Assembly: GCA_963712765.1 (NCBI GenBank) | Contig: CAVQIX010000005.1 | Location: 124,001 to 188,000, forward strand | DNA: 64,000 bases | Direction: 5' to 3' | From: CAXMST01 sp963712765 | Lineage (GTDB): Bacteria > Actinomycetota > Thermoleophilia > Solirubrobacterales > 70-9 | Shown here: positions 27,339-34,962 of the stretch, piece after piece | Numbering within the stretch: the stretch's first letter is position 1 | Layout: every line of letters starts with the position of its first letter | Notes under the pieces: model-generated | Databases searched by the model: none | The model's input: the letters and a program-made list of their open reading frames with translations, nothing else | Told to the model about the DNA's origin: nothing | Program-made: the position numbers and the translations under genes

Positions 27339-27359
27339 GGCTTCGGCCGCGCCGAAGCC
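27339..27359 (+). terminator. Perfect 9-bp hairpin after greA
   Basis: GGCTTCGGC (27339-27347), loop CGC, and GCCGAAGCC (27351-27359) form a stable stem 63 bp after the greA stop and 32 bp before the P-II start. There is no U-tract, as is common in GC-rich actinobacteria. It may terminate greA transcripts or be part of the P-II leader. Confidence 0.5.
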
Positions 27360-27391
27360 GTACATCCGACATCCGACCCCGGGGGGGACCA

Positions 27392-27760
27392 GTGAGACTC
27401 GTAATCGGAATCGTGCGCCCGGAGAAGGCGAACGACGTTCTCGAAGCCCTCTATCGCGCCGACGTCCGGGGGGTGTCGATGTCTCGCGTGCAGGGCCACG
27501 GCGGTGAGTTGGACCGGGTCGAGACCTATCGTGGAACCACCGTTCGGATGGGACTGGCCGAGAAGGTTCGCTTCGAGATCGCGGTGTCGGAGGAGTTCGT
27601 CGACAAGACGGTCGAGGTCGTCTGCAACGCCGCCCGCACCGGCGAGGTCGGAGACGGAAAGGTCTTCGTCGTGCCGCTCGAGCGGGCGGTCCGGATCCGG
27701 ACTGGCGAGAGCGACGATCTCGCGGTGACGCCGGTGAGAACGTCCTCGGTGCGCTCGTAA
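27392..27760 (+). CDS. P-II family nitrogen regulatory protein, atypical T-loop
   Basis: P-II proteins sense ATP/ADP and 2-oxoglutarate and control Amt channels and nitrogen enzymes. The 122-residue protein aligns without gaps to E. coli GlnB through residue 106: Y46-R47-G48, K58, the B-loop T83-G84 and GDGK (87-90), and the C-loop RIRTGE (101-106). Two functional positions differ: residue 39, the Mg/2-oxoglutarate-contacting Gln, is Glu, and residue 51, the uridylylated or adenylylated Tyr, is Val. An extension of about ten residues follows the normal C-terminus. It starts at GTG 27392 and its stop overlaps the amt start (TAATG), so it almost certainly regulates that Amt. Confidence 0.92.
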   Translation: MRLVIGIVRPEKANDVLEALYRADVRGVSMSRVQGHGGELDRVETYRGTTVRMGLAEKVRFEIAVSEEFVDKTVEVVCNAARTGEVGDGKVFVVPLERAVRIRTGESDDLAVTPVRTSSVRS

Positions 27761-29103
27761 TGGACCTCTCACTGCTGCCACTGATCGCGCAGGTCGAGGA
27801 GCTCGCAATCGATCCCGGTGACACGGCCTGGATGCTCGCCTCGACCGCGCTCGTGGTCCTGATGACCCCCGCACTCGGCCTCTTCTATGCCGGGCTGGTG
27901 CGCTCGAAGAACACCCTGAACACGTTCATGATGTGCATCGCCGCTCTGGCGATCGTCGGGATCACCTGGCCGTTGATCGGCTACTCGCTGGCCTTCGGGG
28001 AGGGCAACGGCTTCATCGGCGATCTCGACTTCGCCGCGCTCAACGGTGTCGGACTCGAGCCGCGTGAGGGCGACTCGATCCCACACCTGCTGTTCATGAT
28101 GTTCCAGGGCACCTTCTGCATCCTCACCGCGGCCCTGGTCTCCGGCGCGATCGTCGAGCGCATGCGGTTTGGGGCCTACCTGTTCTTCATCGCGATCTGG
28201 TCGGTGTTGGTCTACCCGGTGATGGCCCACTGGGTGTTCTCACCCGATGGCTGGCTCGCGATCGAGGGAACGCTCGACTTCGCAGGCGGTGTGCCGGTTG
28301 AGATGAACTCCGGATTCTCCGCGCTGGCGGCTGCCCTGGTGATCGGCGCGCGCAGGGACTACGGACGCCAGGCGATGCTCCCGCACAACTCGATGTTCAT
28401 CCTGCTCGGCGCCGGGCTGCTCTGGTTCGGCTGGTTCGGGTTCAATGGTGGCAGCGGCCTGGGCGCGAACGAGTCGAGCGTCCTGGCCCTCACCAACACG
28501 GTCCTGACGCCCGCATGCACTCTCGCGGTGTGGTTCCTGCTCGACCTCGCCCGCGGCGGCAAGATCACGGCGGTCGGCGCGGGAACGGCCGTGATCGTCG
28601 GCTGCGTGGGCATCACCCCGGCGGCCGGCTTCATCAGCCCAATCTGGGCGATGGTTCTGGGAGCCCTGGTCGCGCTCCCCTGCTACGCGGTCATCGTCTG
28701 GCGTCCGCGGACGCGGGTCGACGAGACCCTCGACGTGCTCGCAGCTCACGGCATCGCAGGCATCGTCGGCATCGTATTCATCGGCTTCTTCGCTCAGATC
28801 GGCTGGAACGGGGTAGCGAATGGGCTCGTCTACGGGGACGCCGGCCAGCTCGGCTCACAGCTGCTGGCCGTGCTGGCCGCACCGGCCTACGCGTTTGCCG
28901 CGACCTACGTCATTCTCCGGCTTGTCGGCGCGCTGATGCGGTCGAGGGCGACGGCGGCGGAGCAGTCGGTCGGCATGGACATCAGCCAACACGGCGAGGA
29001 GGCCTATGTCACCGGCGAGGGCGCGCTGCTGATAGAGCTCGACGCGGGCGGCGAGCCGACAGAGCCCCCCGCCACCGAGCGCGAACCCGTGGCCCCCGGC
29101 TAG
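27760..29103 (+). CDS. amt: Ammonium transporter (Amt/Mep family), first twin-His replaced by Glu
   Basis: A 447-residue integral membrane protein with about 11 transmembrane segments, conducting ammonium across the cytoplasmic membrane. Family motifs include the periplasmic-gate FQGTFCILT, the LWFGWFGFNGGS block, and ITPAAGFISP. In the pore, the second conserved histidine is present (H330 in DVLAAHGIAG), but the first is Glu (E181 in DFAGGVPVEMNSG, where DFAGG..VHI is usual). The cytoplasmic C-terminal tail after the last segment is long and acidic/proline-rich. It is translationally coupled to the P-II gene, the classic glnK-amtB arrangement. Confidence 0.95.
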   Translation: MDLSLLPLIAQVEELAIDPGDTAWMLASTALVVLMTPALGLFYAGLVRSKNTLNTFMMCIAALAIVGITWPLIGYSLAFGEGNGFIGDLDFAALNGVGLEPREGDSIPHLLFMMFQGTFCILTAALVSGAIVERMRFGAYLFFIAIWSVLVYPVMAHWVFSPDGWLAIEGTLDFAGGVPVEMNSGFSALAAALVIGARRDYGRQAMLPHNSMFILLGAGLLWFGWFGFNGGSGLGANESSVLALTNTVLTPACTLAVWFLLDLARGGKITAVGAGTAVIVGCVGITPAAGFISPIWAMVLGALVALPCYAVIVWRPRTRVDETLDVLAAHGIAGIVGIVFIGFFAQIGWNGVANGLVYGDAGQLGSQLLAVLAAPAYAFAATYVILRLVGALMRSRATAAEQSVGMDISQHGEEAYVTGEGALLIELDAGGEPTEPPATEREPVAPG

Positions 29104-29122
29104 CGGAAACGGCCGCGGGAGC

Positions 29123-29971
29123 TCAGCCCGCGCAGACCCAGGCCGAGCCGCCCGAGTCGGCCCAGATCAGGGCTGCGATCCGCGCTTGCTCCTCCGGTGA
29201 TGCCTCGTGCGGCAGGCCCTTGCCGCCGTAGGCCTTCCAGGTCGAGGGCAGGATCTGGTAAGCGCCGCCGGCGCCGGATGTCGGGTTCAGCGCACCGAAG
29301 TCGCCGCCTGATTCGCAGAGCACGATCTGCTCAGGGATCGCCCACTCGCCGATCTGATCGGCGACCTGTTGCTCGGCCTCCGCGGCGGAGATCCGTTGCG
29401 CCCTCTGCACCTCGCGCTCCCAGCGATCGATCTGACCGCGAAGCTGCGCGAGCGCATCCTCGCGGGCGCTGCGGGCGGTAAGCAGTGCCGCAGCGCGCGC
29501 CTGAGCCTGCGCGCGAACGGCGGCGATCTGATCGCGAGCCTCCGCGATCTCGGCGTTGTGGGCCCGCTGCCGCTCGCGGGCCTGGCCGACCGTGGCGAGA
29601 TCCTCACGCATCCGAGCCCTCAGTTCGCGGGCGCGGTCGACGAGGGCCTCGTCGGCCTCCCGGATCCGCTCGACGTACTCGGCGCGCGAGGCGAGGTCGT
29701 CGTAGCCGTCGGAGTTGAGCAGTAGCTGGAGAGCGTCGGCCCCGCCGTCCTTGTAGATCGCGACCAGGCGGTCGGCCAGCATGGTCACCGAACGCCGCAG
29801 CTCCCGGCGGGTCCGCTGAAGGCGCTCGCGCGCCTCGTCGACCTCGGCGGTCAGCTCCGCCGCCCGCTGCTGGCCCTGCTGCAGGGTGGATGACAGCTCC
29901 GCCTCGCGGGAAGAGGCGGAATCCGCCTCCTGGCGCCTTGTGATCAGAGCGCCGGTCTGCGACTCGATCAC
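29123..29971 (-). CDS. Coiled-coil transglycosylase-like cell-wall hydrolase, separated from its signal peptide by a frameshift
   Basis: The open frame (282 codons from GTG 29971) encodes a long coiled coil (about residues 1-205, Glu/Arg/Ala-rich) and a C-terminal transglycosylase/Rpf-like domain with the candidate catalytic Glu in VLCESGGDFG, then GAGGAYQILPSTWKAYGG. This layout is that of secreted peptidoglycan hydrolases. Upstream in the same frame the coiled coil clearly continues (VSDLSAKADQARGQAEAL) for about 25 residues, but no ATG/GTG/TTG precedes it before a stop near 30170. A good signal peptide lies in another frame at 30058-30147. A one-base indel near 30045-30075, real or a sequence error, explains this best. 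Confidence 0.75.
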   Translation of the reverse strand: MIESQTGALITRRQEADSASSREAELSSTLQQGQQRAAELTAEVDEARERLQRTRRELRRSVTMLADRLVAIYKDGGADALQLLLNSDGYDDLASRAEYVERIREADEALVDRARELRARMREDLATVGQARERQRAHNAEIAEARDQIAAVRAQAQARAAALLTARSAREDALAQLRGQIDRWEREVQRAQRISAAEAEQQVADQIGEWAIPEQIVLCESGGDFGALNPTSGAGGAYQILPSTWKAYGGKGLPHEASPEEQARIAALIWADSGGSAWVCAG

Positions 29972-30057
29972 GCCGGCCAGGGCCTCGGCCTGCCCGCGGG
30001 CCTGATCAGCCTTGGCGCTGAGGTCGGAGACGCTCTGGGCCGCGGCAGGCGGCGAGC

Positions 30058-30147
30058 CGCTGGCGTCAGCGCGAAGGCGATCAGCGCCGCGGTCGCCGTG
30101 ACGAAGCGTGATGCAGCCGGCATCGGCCTGTGCTGCGGGATTCCCAT
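30058..30147 (-). other. Out-of-frame signal peptide of the transglycosylase-like gene
   Basis: From ATG 30147 (or ATG 30123) this frame reads a basic start and a hydrophobic core, MPAASRFVTATAALIAFALT then PA. It is a convincing signal peptide that then loses homology as the frame runs into an Arg/Pro-rich sequence. The following mature region continues in a different frame. Restoring one base would join the two. Confidence 0.6.
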
Positions 30148-30152
30148 AGGCA

Positions 30153-30240
30153 CCAACGCTAGCGAACTATTAGCGTTGGATTAGCAAACCACTTGCGGCC
30201 CCTGCAACTCCGCTTGCAGGCCGGGAGCATCCGCTCCCCA
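30153..30240 (-). promoter_or_regulatory. Structured leader with three stem-loops upstream of the transglycosylase-like gene
   Basis: Three inverted repeats are stacked upstream of the start. 30153-30161/30171-30179 is a perfect 9-bp stem (CCAACGCTA) with a 9-base loop, ending 5 bp before ATG 30147 and so covering the ribosome-binding region. 30201-30207/30214-30220 has stem CCTGCAA and a 6-base loop. 30223-30228/30233-30238 has stem GGGAGC and a 4-base loop. Together they look like a regulatory 5' leader; the two distal hairpins might instead terminate the sulfatase transcript. I could not match a known riboswitch consensus. Confidence 0.5.
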
Positions 30241-30363
30241 TGGGCTCTGTGCGATTCTTGGCCGGACCGGAGAGTCGCCTGCCCACCTCCGTCGGCATCG
30301 CGGCCGTGTCTGGAGGAGCTGCTCGGCCGCGCGCCCAGACCCGCCGAACCGCAGGCGGACCGG

Positions 30364-32007
30364 CTAGCGGCACTCTCGCCCGCTGCACTCCTGCAGGCGG
30401 GACGCCTTCGCTTCCAGCCGGGCGACGAGCCCGGCCCTTTCCGGGTCGTTTGCCAGGTTCTCCAGTTCGTAGGGGTCGTTGAGGAGGTCGTAGAGCTCGC
30501 TCTCCTCGAAAGACCAGCGGATGTACTTGTAGCGACCGGTCCTGACCCCGTAGTAGGGGAGGTCGAAGGCCGTGATCGGCGTGTAGAAGCGGAACAGGGG
30601 TCGCAGCGCCTCCAGCGGGACATCGCGGTCGGGGAGCTCACGCTTGCCGCGAGCCGCAGGCAGGACCGACATCCCGTCCATCACCCGGCCCGCCTCGACG
30701 TCGGCGATATCGAGGATCGTCGGCGCCAGGTCGACGTCGATCGCGTGCTCGCGGATGCTCTTCCCGCGCTTGACACCGGGTCCGCGGATGATGGTCGGCA
30801 CCCGGATCGCGCCCTCGAAGGGGAGGAACTTGGAGCTGCGCAGACGGTGCTCGCCCTGCAGGTAGCCGTTGTCTGAGTTGAAGATGATGTAGGTCCGCCG
30901 CAACTCCTTCGCCTTACGCAGCTCGCGGATGATCTTGCCGACCTGATCGTCAACCGACTTCACCGCCCCCAGCCGCCCGCGGTAGTTGTCGGTGATCTCC
31001 TCGATCTGTTCGGGCGTGAGCTCGGGAAGGTCGCGGATGTTGGCGGCCTTGTCGGAGACGTCGGCCTCGTTGAATGACGGCGGCATCGGCAGGGGGACGT
31101 CGTCGAAGGTGTTGCGGTAGCGAGCCGGCGGTCGGGGGTCGGGCTCGGGCGCGCCGGGGCGCAGTCCCTGAGCGTGGTTGGTGTCCTCGGCGTGGGGGCC
31201 CGGTGGCGAGTAGTAGAGGAAGAACGGCTGCTTCGACTTCGCCGAGCGCTCGACGAAGGTCGCGGCGAAGCGGCCGTTGGTGTCCATGGTGTAGTCGCGT
31301 GGGCGCTGGCTGCCGAAGCTGTCGTAGGGGACGAACGCCTCGGCGAAGAGGCCCAGGAGCTCGCCGAAGCTCTCGGGTGGCTTCTCGTTCGCCAGGCGGG
31401 CCAGCTTGAGCTGCTGCTTCGCATACCTGCGGTCGCCCCAGTAACGGACCTTGCCGTCCAGGTTCATCGCGTAGTTGAAGTAGTCGTAGGTCGAGTTGTC
31501 GAGCAGCGCGGCCCAGCGGTCCCAGCCGGGCGGCACCTCGCGCCGGCCCCGGGCTCCGTACTCGTTCAGGTACTTGCCGACCATCGCCGTCCGGTAGCCG
31601 GCAGCGTCGAGCCAGGGCGCCAGCGAGTTGCGCTGGTTGAGCTCGCCGGGGAGCGACTTGAACGTGTAGTAGCCACCGTCGTTGGACTCGAAGTTGCTCA
31701 GCACTCCGTGGTTGTGCGAGAACTGACCGGTGAGCAGCGTGGTGCGGGCTGGGCAGCACAGCGGATAGGAGTTGAAGAACTTCTCGAACTCGGTACCTCG
31801 CGCGATCAGATGCTTCTGCACGTTCGGCATGAACTCGAGATCGCTGATCACCGCATCGTCGGCCTGGATGACGACGATGTTCGGCCGCTTCTGCGTAGCG
31901 GCGGCCTCCTCGGCGGCGAGCAGCGCGAAGCCGAGAGCGAGCAGCGCCACGAGCGCGGCGGTGAGCTTGCGCGCGCTGATCAGGTGTCCCACTCCGGATG
32001 TGCTCAT
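30364..32007 (-). CDS. Secreted sulfatase (arylsulfatase family)
   Basis: A 547-residue sulfatase that hydrolyses a sulfate ester outside the cytoplasm. It has a signal peptide or anchor (about residues 12-37), the metal-binding pair D50-D51 in VIQADDAV, the formylglycine motif CCPAR (C84 being the residue modified to formylglycine), LLTGQFSHNHGV, and the C-terminal metal block FNSDNGYLQGEH. The C-terminal region YDLLNDPYELENLANDPE is typical. A formylglycine-generating enzyme is needed but is not in the window. ATG 32007 has GGAAGG upstream. It is divergent from the second sulfatase by 124 bp. Confidence 0.92.
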   Translation of the reverse strand: MSTSGVGHLISARKLTAALVALLALGFALLAAEEAAATQKRPNIVVIQADDAVISDLEFMPNVQKHLIARGTEFEKFFNSYPLCCPARTTLLTGQFSHNHGVLSNFESNDGGYYTFKSLPGELNQRNSLAPWLDAAGYRTAMVGKYLNEYGARGRREVPPGWDRWAALLDNSTYDYFNYAMNLDGKVRYWGDRRYAKQQLKLARLANEKPPESFGELLGLFAEAFVPYDSFGSQRPRDYTMDTNGRFAATFVERSAKSKQPFFLYYSPPGPHAEDTNHAQGLRPGAPEPDPRPPARYRNTFDDVPLPMPPSFNEADVSDKAANIRDLPELTPEQIEEITDNYRGRLGAVKSVDDQVGKIIRELRKAKELRRTYIIFNSDNGYLQGEHRLRSSKFLPFEGAIRVPTIIRGPGVKRGKSIREHAIDVDLAPTILDIADVEAGRVMDGMSVLPAARGKRELPDRDVPLEALRPLFRFYTPITAFDLPYYGVRTGRYKYIRWSFEESELYDLLNDPYELENLANDPERAGLVARLEAKASRLQECSGRECR

Positions 32008-32131
32008 CGCCTTCCTTCCCAGTTAACCCGCGGGCGTCGCGATGATGCGGTGACGCTACTCCTTTCCCCCGCGACCAAAGCACGCACCGCGACGCTGGCC
32101 GGCCGGGCGTTGTGGATACTGACGCAGTACC

Positions 32132-33829
32132 GTGCCCGAAGCCGCCGACGAATCGAAGCCGCCGAACCTGCTGCTGGTGATTACCGACCAGCAACGGGCT
32201 CCGCAGCACTGGCCCGACGACCCCGATTGGCTGCGCTCGCTGACCCCGGCCGACCATGAGCTGGCGCGGACCGGGCTGAGCTTCGAGCGGGCGTTCTGCG
32301 TCAGCTGCATGTGCTCGCCGAGCCGGGCAAGCCTGCTGACCGGGACCTGGCCCTCCCGGCACGGAGTCGGCCTGACCCTGACCGCCGCCGACCTGCGACC
32401 CGATCCCCGCAACTTCCCTGCCGTGATGAGCGACGTCGCGGGGATGCTCGCCGCCGGGAACTCACCACGAGTGCGGGTCGCCCGCCAGTTCGTTCGCGGT
32501 GCGATCGGCCGCGACCCGAACGCGGGAAACGAGCCCGAGCTGCGGCCCGGGCTACCGACCCTCGGCACCCGGCTCCGCGCCGCCGGCTACAACGTTGCCT
32601 ACAAGGGCAAGTGGCATCTGACCCAGCCCCTCGGTGACGGCTGGAGCGCGGCAGACAGCGAGCGGATCGAGCGCGACTTCGGCTTCGCCGAGTGGGAGCC
32701 ACCCGACGCCGGCGAGAACGCCAAGGCGGAGAACTTCGGCGGTGGCACAGCCGGCAACTCGGGCGAGGGCTGGGACGAGGACTACACCTCCCAGGTCGAG
32801 CGCTGGCTCGGTCGCGAGACGCTGCCGGAACCGTTCTGCCTGATCGTCTCGCTGGTCAACCCCCATGACGTCCTCGGCTACCCGAGCTCCTACGAAAAGG
32901 GCGGCTACCGGAACGAGGAGTTCCGTGATCTCGGCGTCGAGCTGCCCGCGACGCTGAACGAGAACCTCGCCAACAAGCCGGCCGTCCATGAGCTGATGCG
33001 GCTCGGGATGACCGCCTACCTCGGACCCCTGCGCAACGATCGCCAGCGCCTCGACTACGTCAACTTCTACGCCTACCTCCACAAGCTCGTAGACGAGAAG
33101 GTCGCCCGCGTCGTCGCGGCCCTCGGCGACGCGGGCGACCCCTCGTCGCTGCGCTCGCGGACCGTGGTGGTTCGATGCGCGGACCACGGCGAGATGGGCC
33201 TCGCGCACGGCGGCCTGCGCCAGAAGGCATTCAACGCCTACGAGGAGACGATCAGGGTGCCGATGATCGTCAGCAACCCGGTCCTCTTCCCCGAGGCCGT
33301 GAGCACCGACGCGCTCGCCACCCTTGCCGACGTCACCCCGACCCTGGCCTCGCTGGCGGGGATCGAGGCCGATCCCGACCTGCAGGGCCGCGACCTCTCC
33401 CCGGTACTCGCCAACCACGCCAGGCCGGCGGGCGAGGCGCTCGACCGCGCCGGCGTCGACCTCGGGGCCCTCGCCTCCCACCCCTCGCCGGCAAGCGGCG
33501 TCCAGGATGCGATCCACTTCACCTACGACGACCACCAGGCGGGGACGGCGTTGACCAACGCCCCCGGGCAGCCGAACCAGGTCCGCGCGATCCGCGAGCA
33601 GGGCGCCAAGTACGCCGTCTACCGCGACCCCAACGGCCGCAGGGCGCCCGAGTACGAGCTCTACGACCTCGAGCGCGATCCGCTCGAGGCCGAGAACCTC
33701 GTCAACCACCGTACGGGCCAGCCCCTGGCCGCAGGCGACCGGGCGCTGCGCGATCGCCTCGCCGGACGGCTCGAGGCGATGATGTCCGACCTGGGGACCC
33801 ACCTGGCCCCCGGGAAGGCGCGGCGCTGA
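32132..33829 (+). CDS. Sulfatase family protein, no signal peptide
   Basis: A 565-residue sulfatase-family protein with D19 in LLVITDQQRAP, the formylglycine motif CSPSR (C61) in CMCSPSRASLLTG, KGKWHL, VNPHDVLGY, CADHGEMGLAHGG and YDLERDPLEAENL. It lacks an export signal, so it probably acts in the cytoplasm on imported sulfate or phosphonate esters, or as a choline-sulfatase-like enzyme. GTG start at 32132. The pair of divergent sulfatases may share regulation. They differ strongly in sequence, so they are not a recent duplication. Confidence 0.9.
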   Translation: MPEAADESKPPNLLLVITDQQRAPQHWPDDPDWLRSLTPADHELARTGLSFERAFCVSCMCSPSRASLLTGTWPSRHGVGLTLTAADLRPDPRNFPAVMSDVAGMLAAGNSPRVRVARQFVRGAIGRDPNAGNEPELRPGLPTLGTRLRAAGYNVAYKGKWHLTQPLGDGWSAADSERIERDFGFAEWEPPDAGENAKAENFGGGTAGNSGEGWDEDYTSQVERWLGRETLPEPFCLIVSLVNPHDVLGYPSSYEKGGYRNEEFRDLGVELPATLNENLANKPAVHELMRLGMTAYLGPLRNDRQRLDYVNFYAYLHKLVDEKVARVVAALGDAGDPSSLRSRTVVVRCADHGEMGLAHGGLRQKAFNAYEETIRVPMIVSNPVLFPEAVSTDALATLADVTPTLASLAGIEADPDLQGRDLSPVLANHARPAGEALDRAGVDLGALASHPSPASGVQDAIHFTYDDHQAGTALTNAPGQPNQVRAIREQGAKYAVYRDPNGRRAPEYELYDLERDPLEAENLVNHRTGQPLAAGDRALRDRLAGRLEAMMSDLGTHLAPGKARR

Positions 33830-33847
33830 GGCCGGGACTCGCGGGTT

Positions 33848-34795
33848 TCAGACCTGCGGTGCTTCGACCGCGGGGACGGCGACCGGCTCGCGGCCCTGGC
33901 GACGTGGCCGCCGCGACTTCAGCTCCTCCGCCAGGAAGTACGAGCCGACCGCGAAGCCGGCGGCGAGCACCTGCGCAGCCAGGGTCTCCCAGTAGGGATA
34001 GATCTCGAACCATGAGCCGAGCCACTCCGGCACCGAGAAGGGCGTCGGATGCTGGGGAATCCAGCCGAGCTCCGAGAAGGTGAGCGCCGTGCCACCGACC
34101 ATCACCACGAGGACGAAGCCGACCAGGACGCCGGTCACGATCAGCATCTTCCGGTAGGGGAGCTTGCGATGGAGCCAGAAGGTGACGACGCCGACTGCGA
34201 CCGTGGCCGCGAGCCCGATCGCTACGCCCTCCATCACCGTCGCCGACCCCTGCTGCAGCTGCAGGTTCTGGAGAAACAGGACCACCTCGAACCCCTCGCG
34301 GTAAACAGCCGTGAAACCGAGGGCGACGAGACCGATCGTGGCCGAGATACCGCTCCGGGCGAGAAGCTTGCGTCGTTGGCGATGGTGCTTGCCGATCCAC
34401 TGGGACCAGTACACGTTGTGGATGAACCAGTTGAGGACAAGCAGCAGGACGACGATCGCGAGGAAGCCGGTGATCGCCTCGAGCTTCGGCCCGAGCGGCG
34501 ACGCGACGTCGAGGATCGCCTGCACCACGAACCAGGTCCCAACCGCGGCGGCGAACGAGATCGCGGCGCCGACCGCCACCGGGCGCCGCTTCGACCGGTT
34601 CGCACCGACGAAGCTGGCCGTGATCGCGGCGAAGATCAGGACCGCCTCGAGGCCCTCGCGAAAGACGATCATGCTCGAGTTGAAGACCACCGTTCCGTGG
34701 CTCTGCGGAGCGGCTATCCCGGTCGGGTCGGTGGGACCGGTGCTCGCGGTAGCCATCAGGTAGACGAGGCCGGAGACGACTCCGAGACCGAGCAA
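33848..34795 (-). CDS. FTR1-family iron permease
   Basis: A membrane protein of about 315 residues with seven hydrophobic segments and the two REGxE motifs of FTR1/EfeU (REGLE at about 46-50 and REGFE at about 166-170), which carry ferric or ferrous iron through the cytoplasmic membrane. The start is uncertain: TTG 34795 is used, but the in-frame sequence upstream is also hydrophobic (LAWWLLGLG) and no ATG or GTG is available, so a TTG/CTG start is implied. No EfeO or EfeB partner gene follows. Two palindromes at 34851-34883 probably form its iron-responsive operator. Confidence 0.85.
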   Translation of the reverse strand: MLGLGVVSGLVYLMATASTGPTDPTGIAAPQSHGTVVFNSSMIVFREGLEAVLIFAAITASFVGANRSKRRPVAVGAAISFAAAVGTWFVVQAILDVASPLGPKLEAITGFLAIVVLLLVLNWFIHNVYWSQWIGKHHRQRRKLLARSGISATIGLVALGFTAVYREGFEVVLFLQNLQLQQGSATVMEGVAIGLAATVAVGVVTFWLHRKLPYRKMLIVTGVLVGFVLVVMVGGTALTFSELGWIPQHPTPFSVPEWLGSWFEIYPYWETLAAQVLAAGFAVGSYFLAEELKSRRPRRQGREPVAVPAVEAPQV

Positions 34796-34850
34796 CCACC
34801 ACGCGAGACGCGGGATACCGGCGGTCTGTGATGCATTCTGAGGCTCCAGA

Positions 34851-34883
34851 GTTAGGGCACCCTAACAGGTTAGGGCGCCCTAA
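34851..34883. promoter_or_regulatory. Tandem palindromic operator, DtxR/IdeR-like
   Basis: GTTAGGGCACCCTAAC (34851-34866) and TTAGGGCGCCCTAA (34870-34883) are palindromes whose centres are 18 bp apart; the sequence between them also reads as a palindrome. TTAGG...CCTAA half-sites recall DtxR/IdeR iron boxes, although the canonical box is 19 bp and these are shorter. The location between the iron permease (minus) and the oxidoreductase (plus) supports metal-dependent control of the permease. Confidence 0.65.
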
Positions 34884-34962
34884 TAGTCCTCACCCCTGCT
34901 CGGCCATCGGACCTGGCGCAGGCTTGTGCCGATTCGTGTCGCGGAATAGGCTGAACCAGGCG

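Noticed and set aside
30148..30363. ydaO-type c-di-AMP riboswitch upstream of the transglycosylase-like gene
   Set aside because: The expected conserved segments are not visible; only generic hairpins are. Left as an open structured leader.
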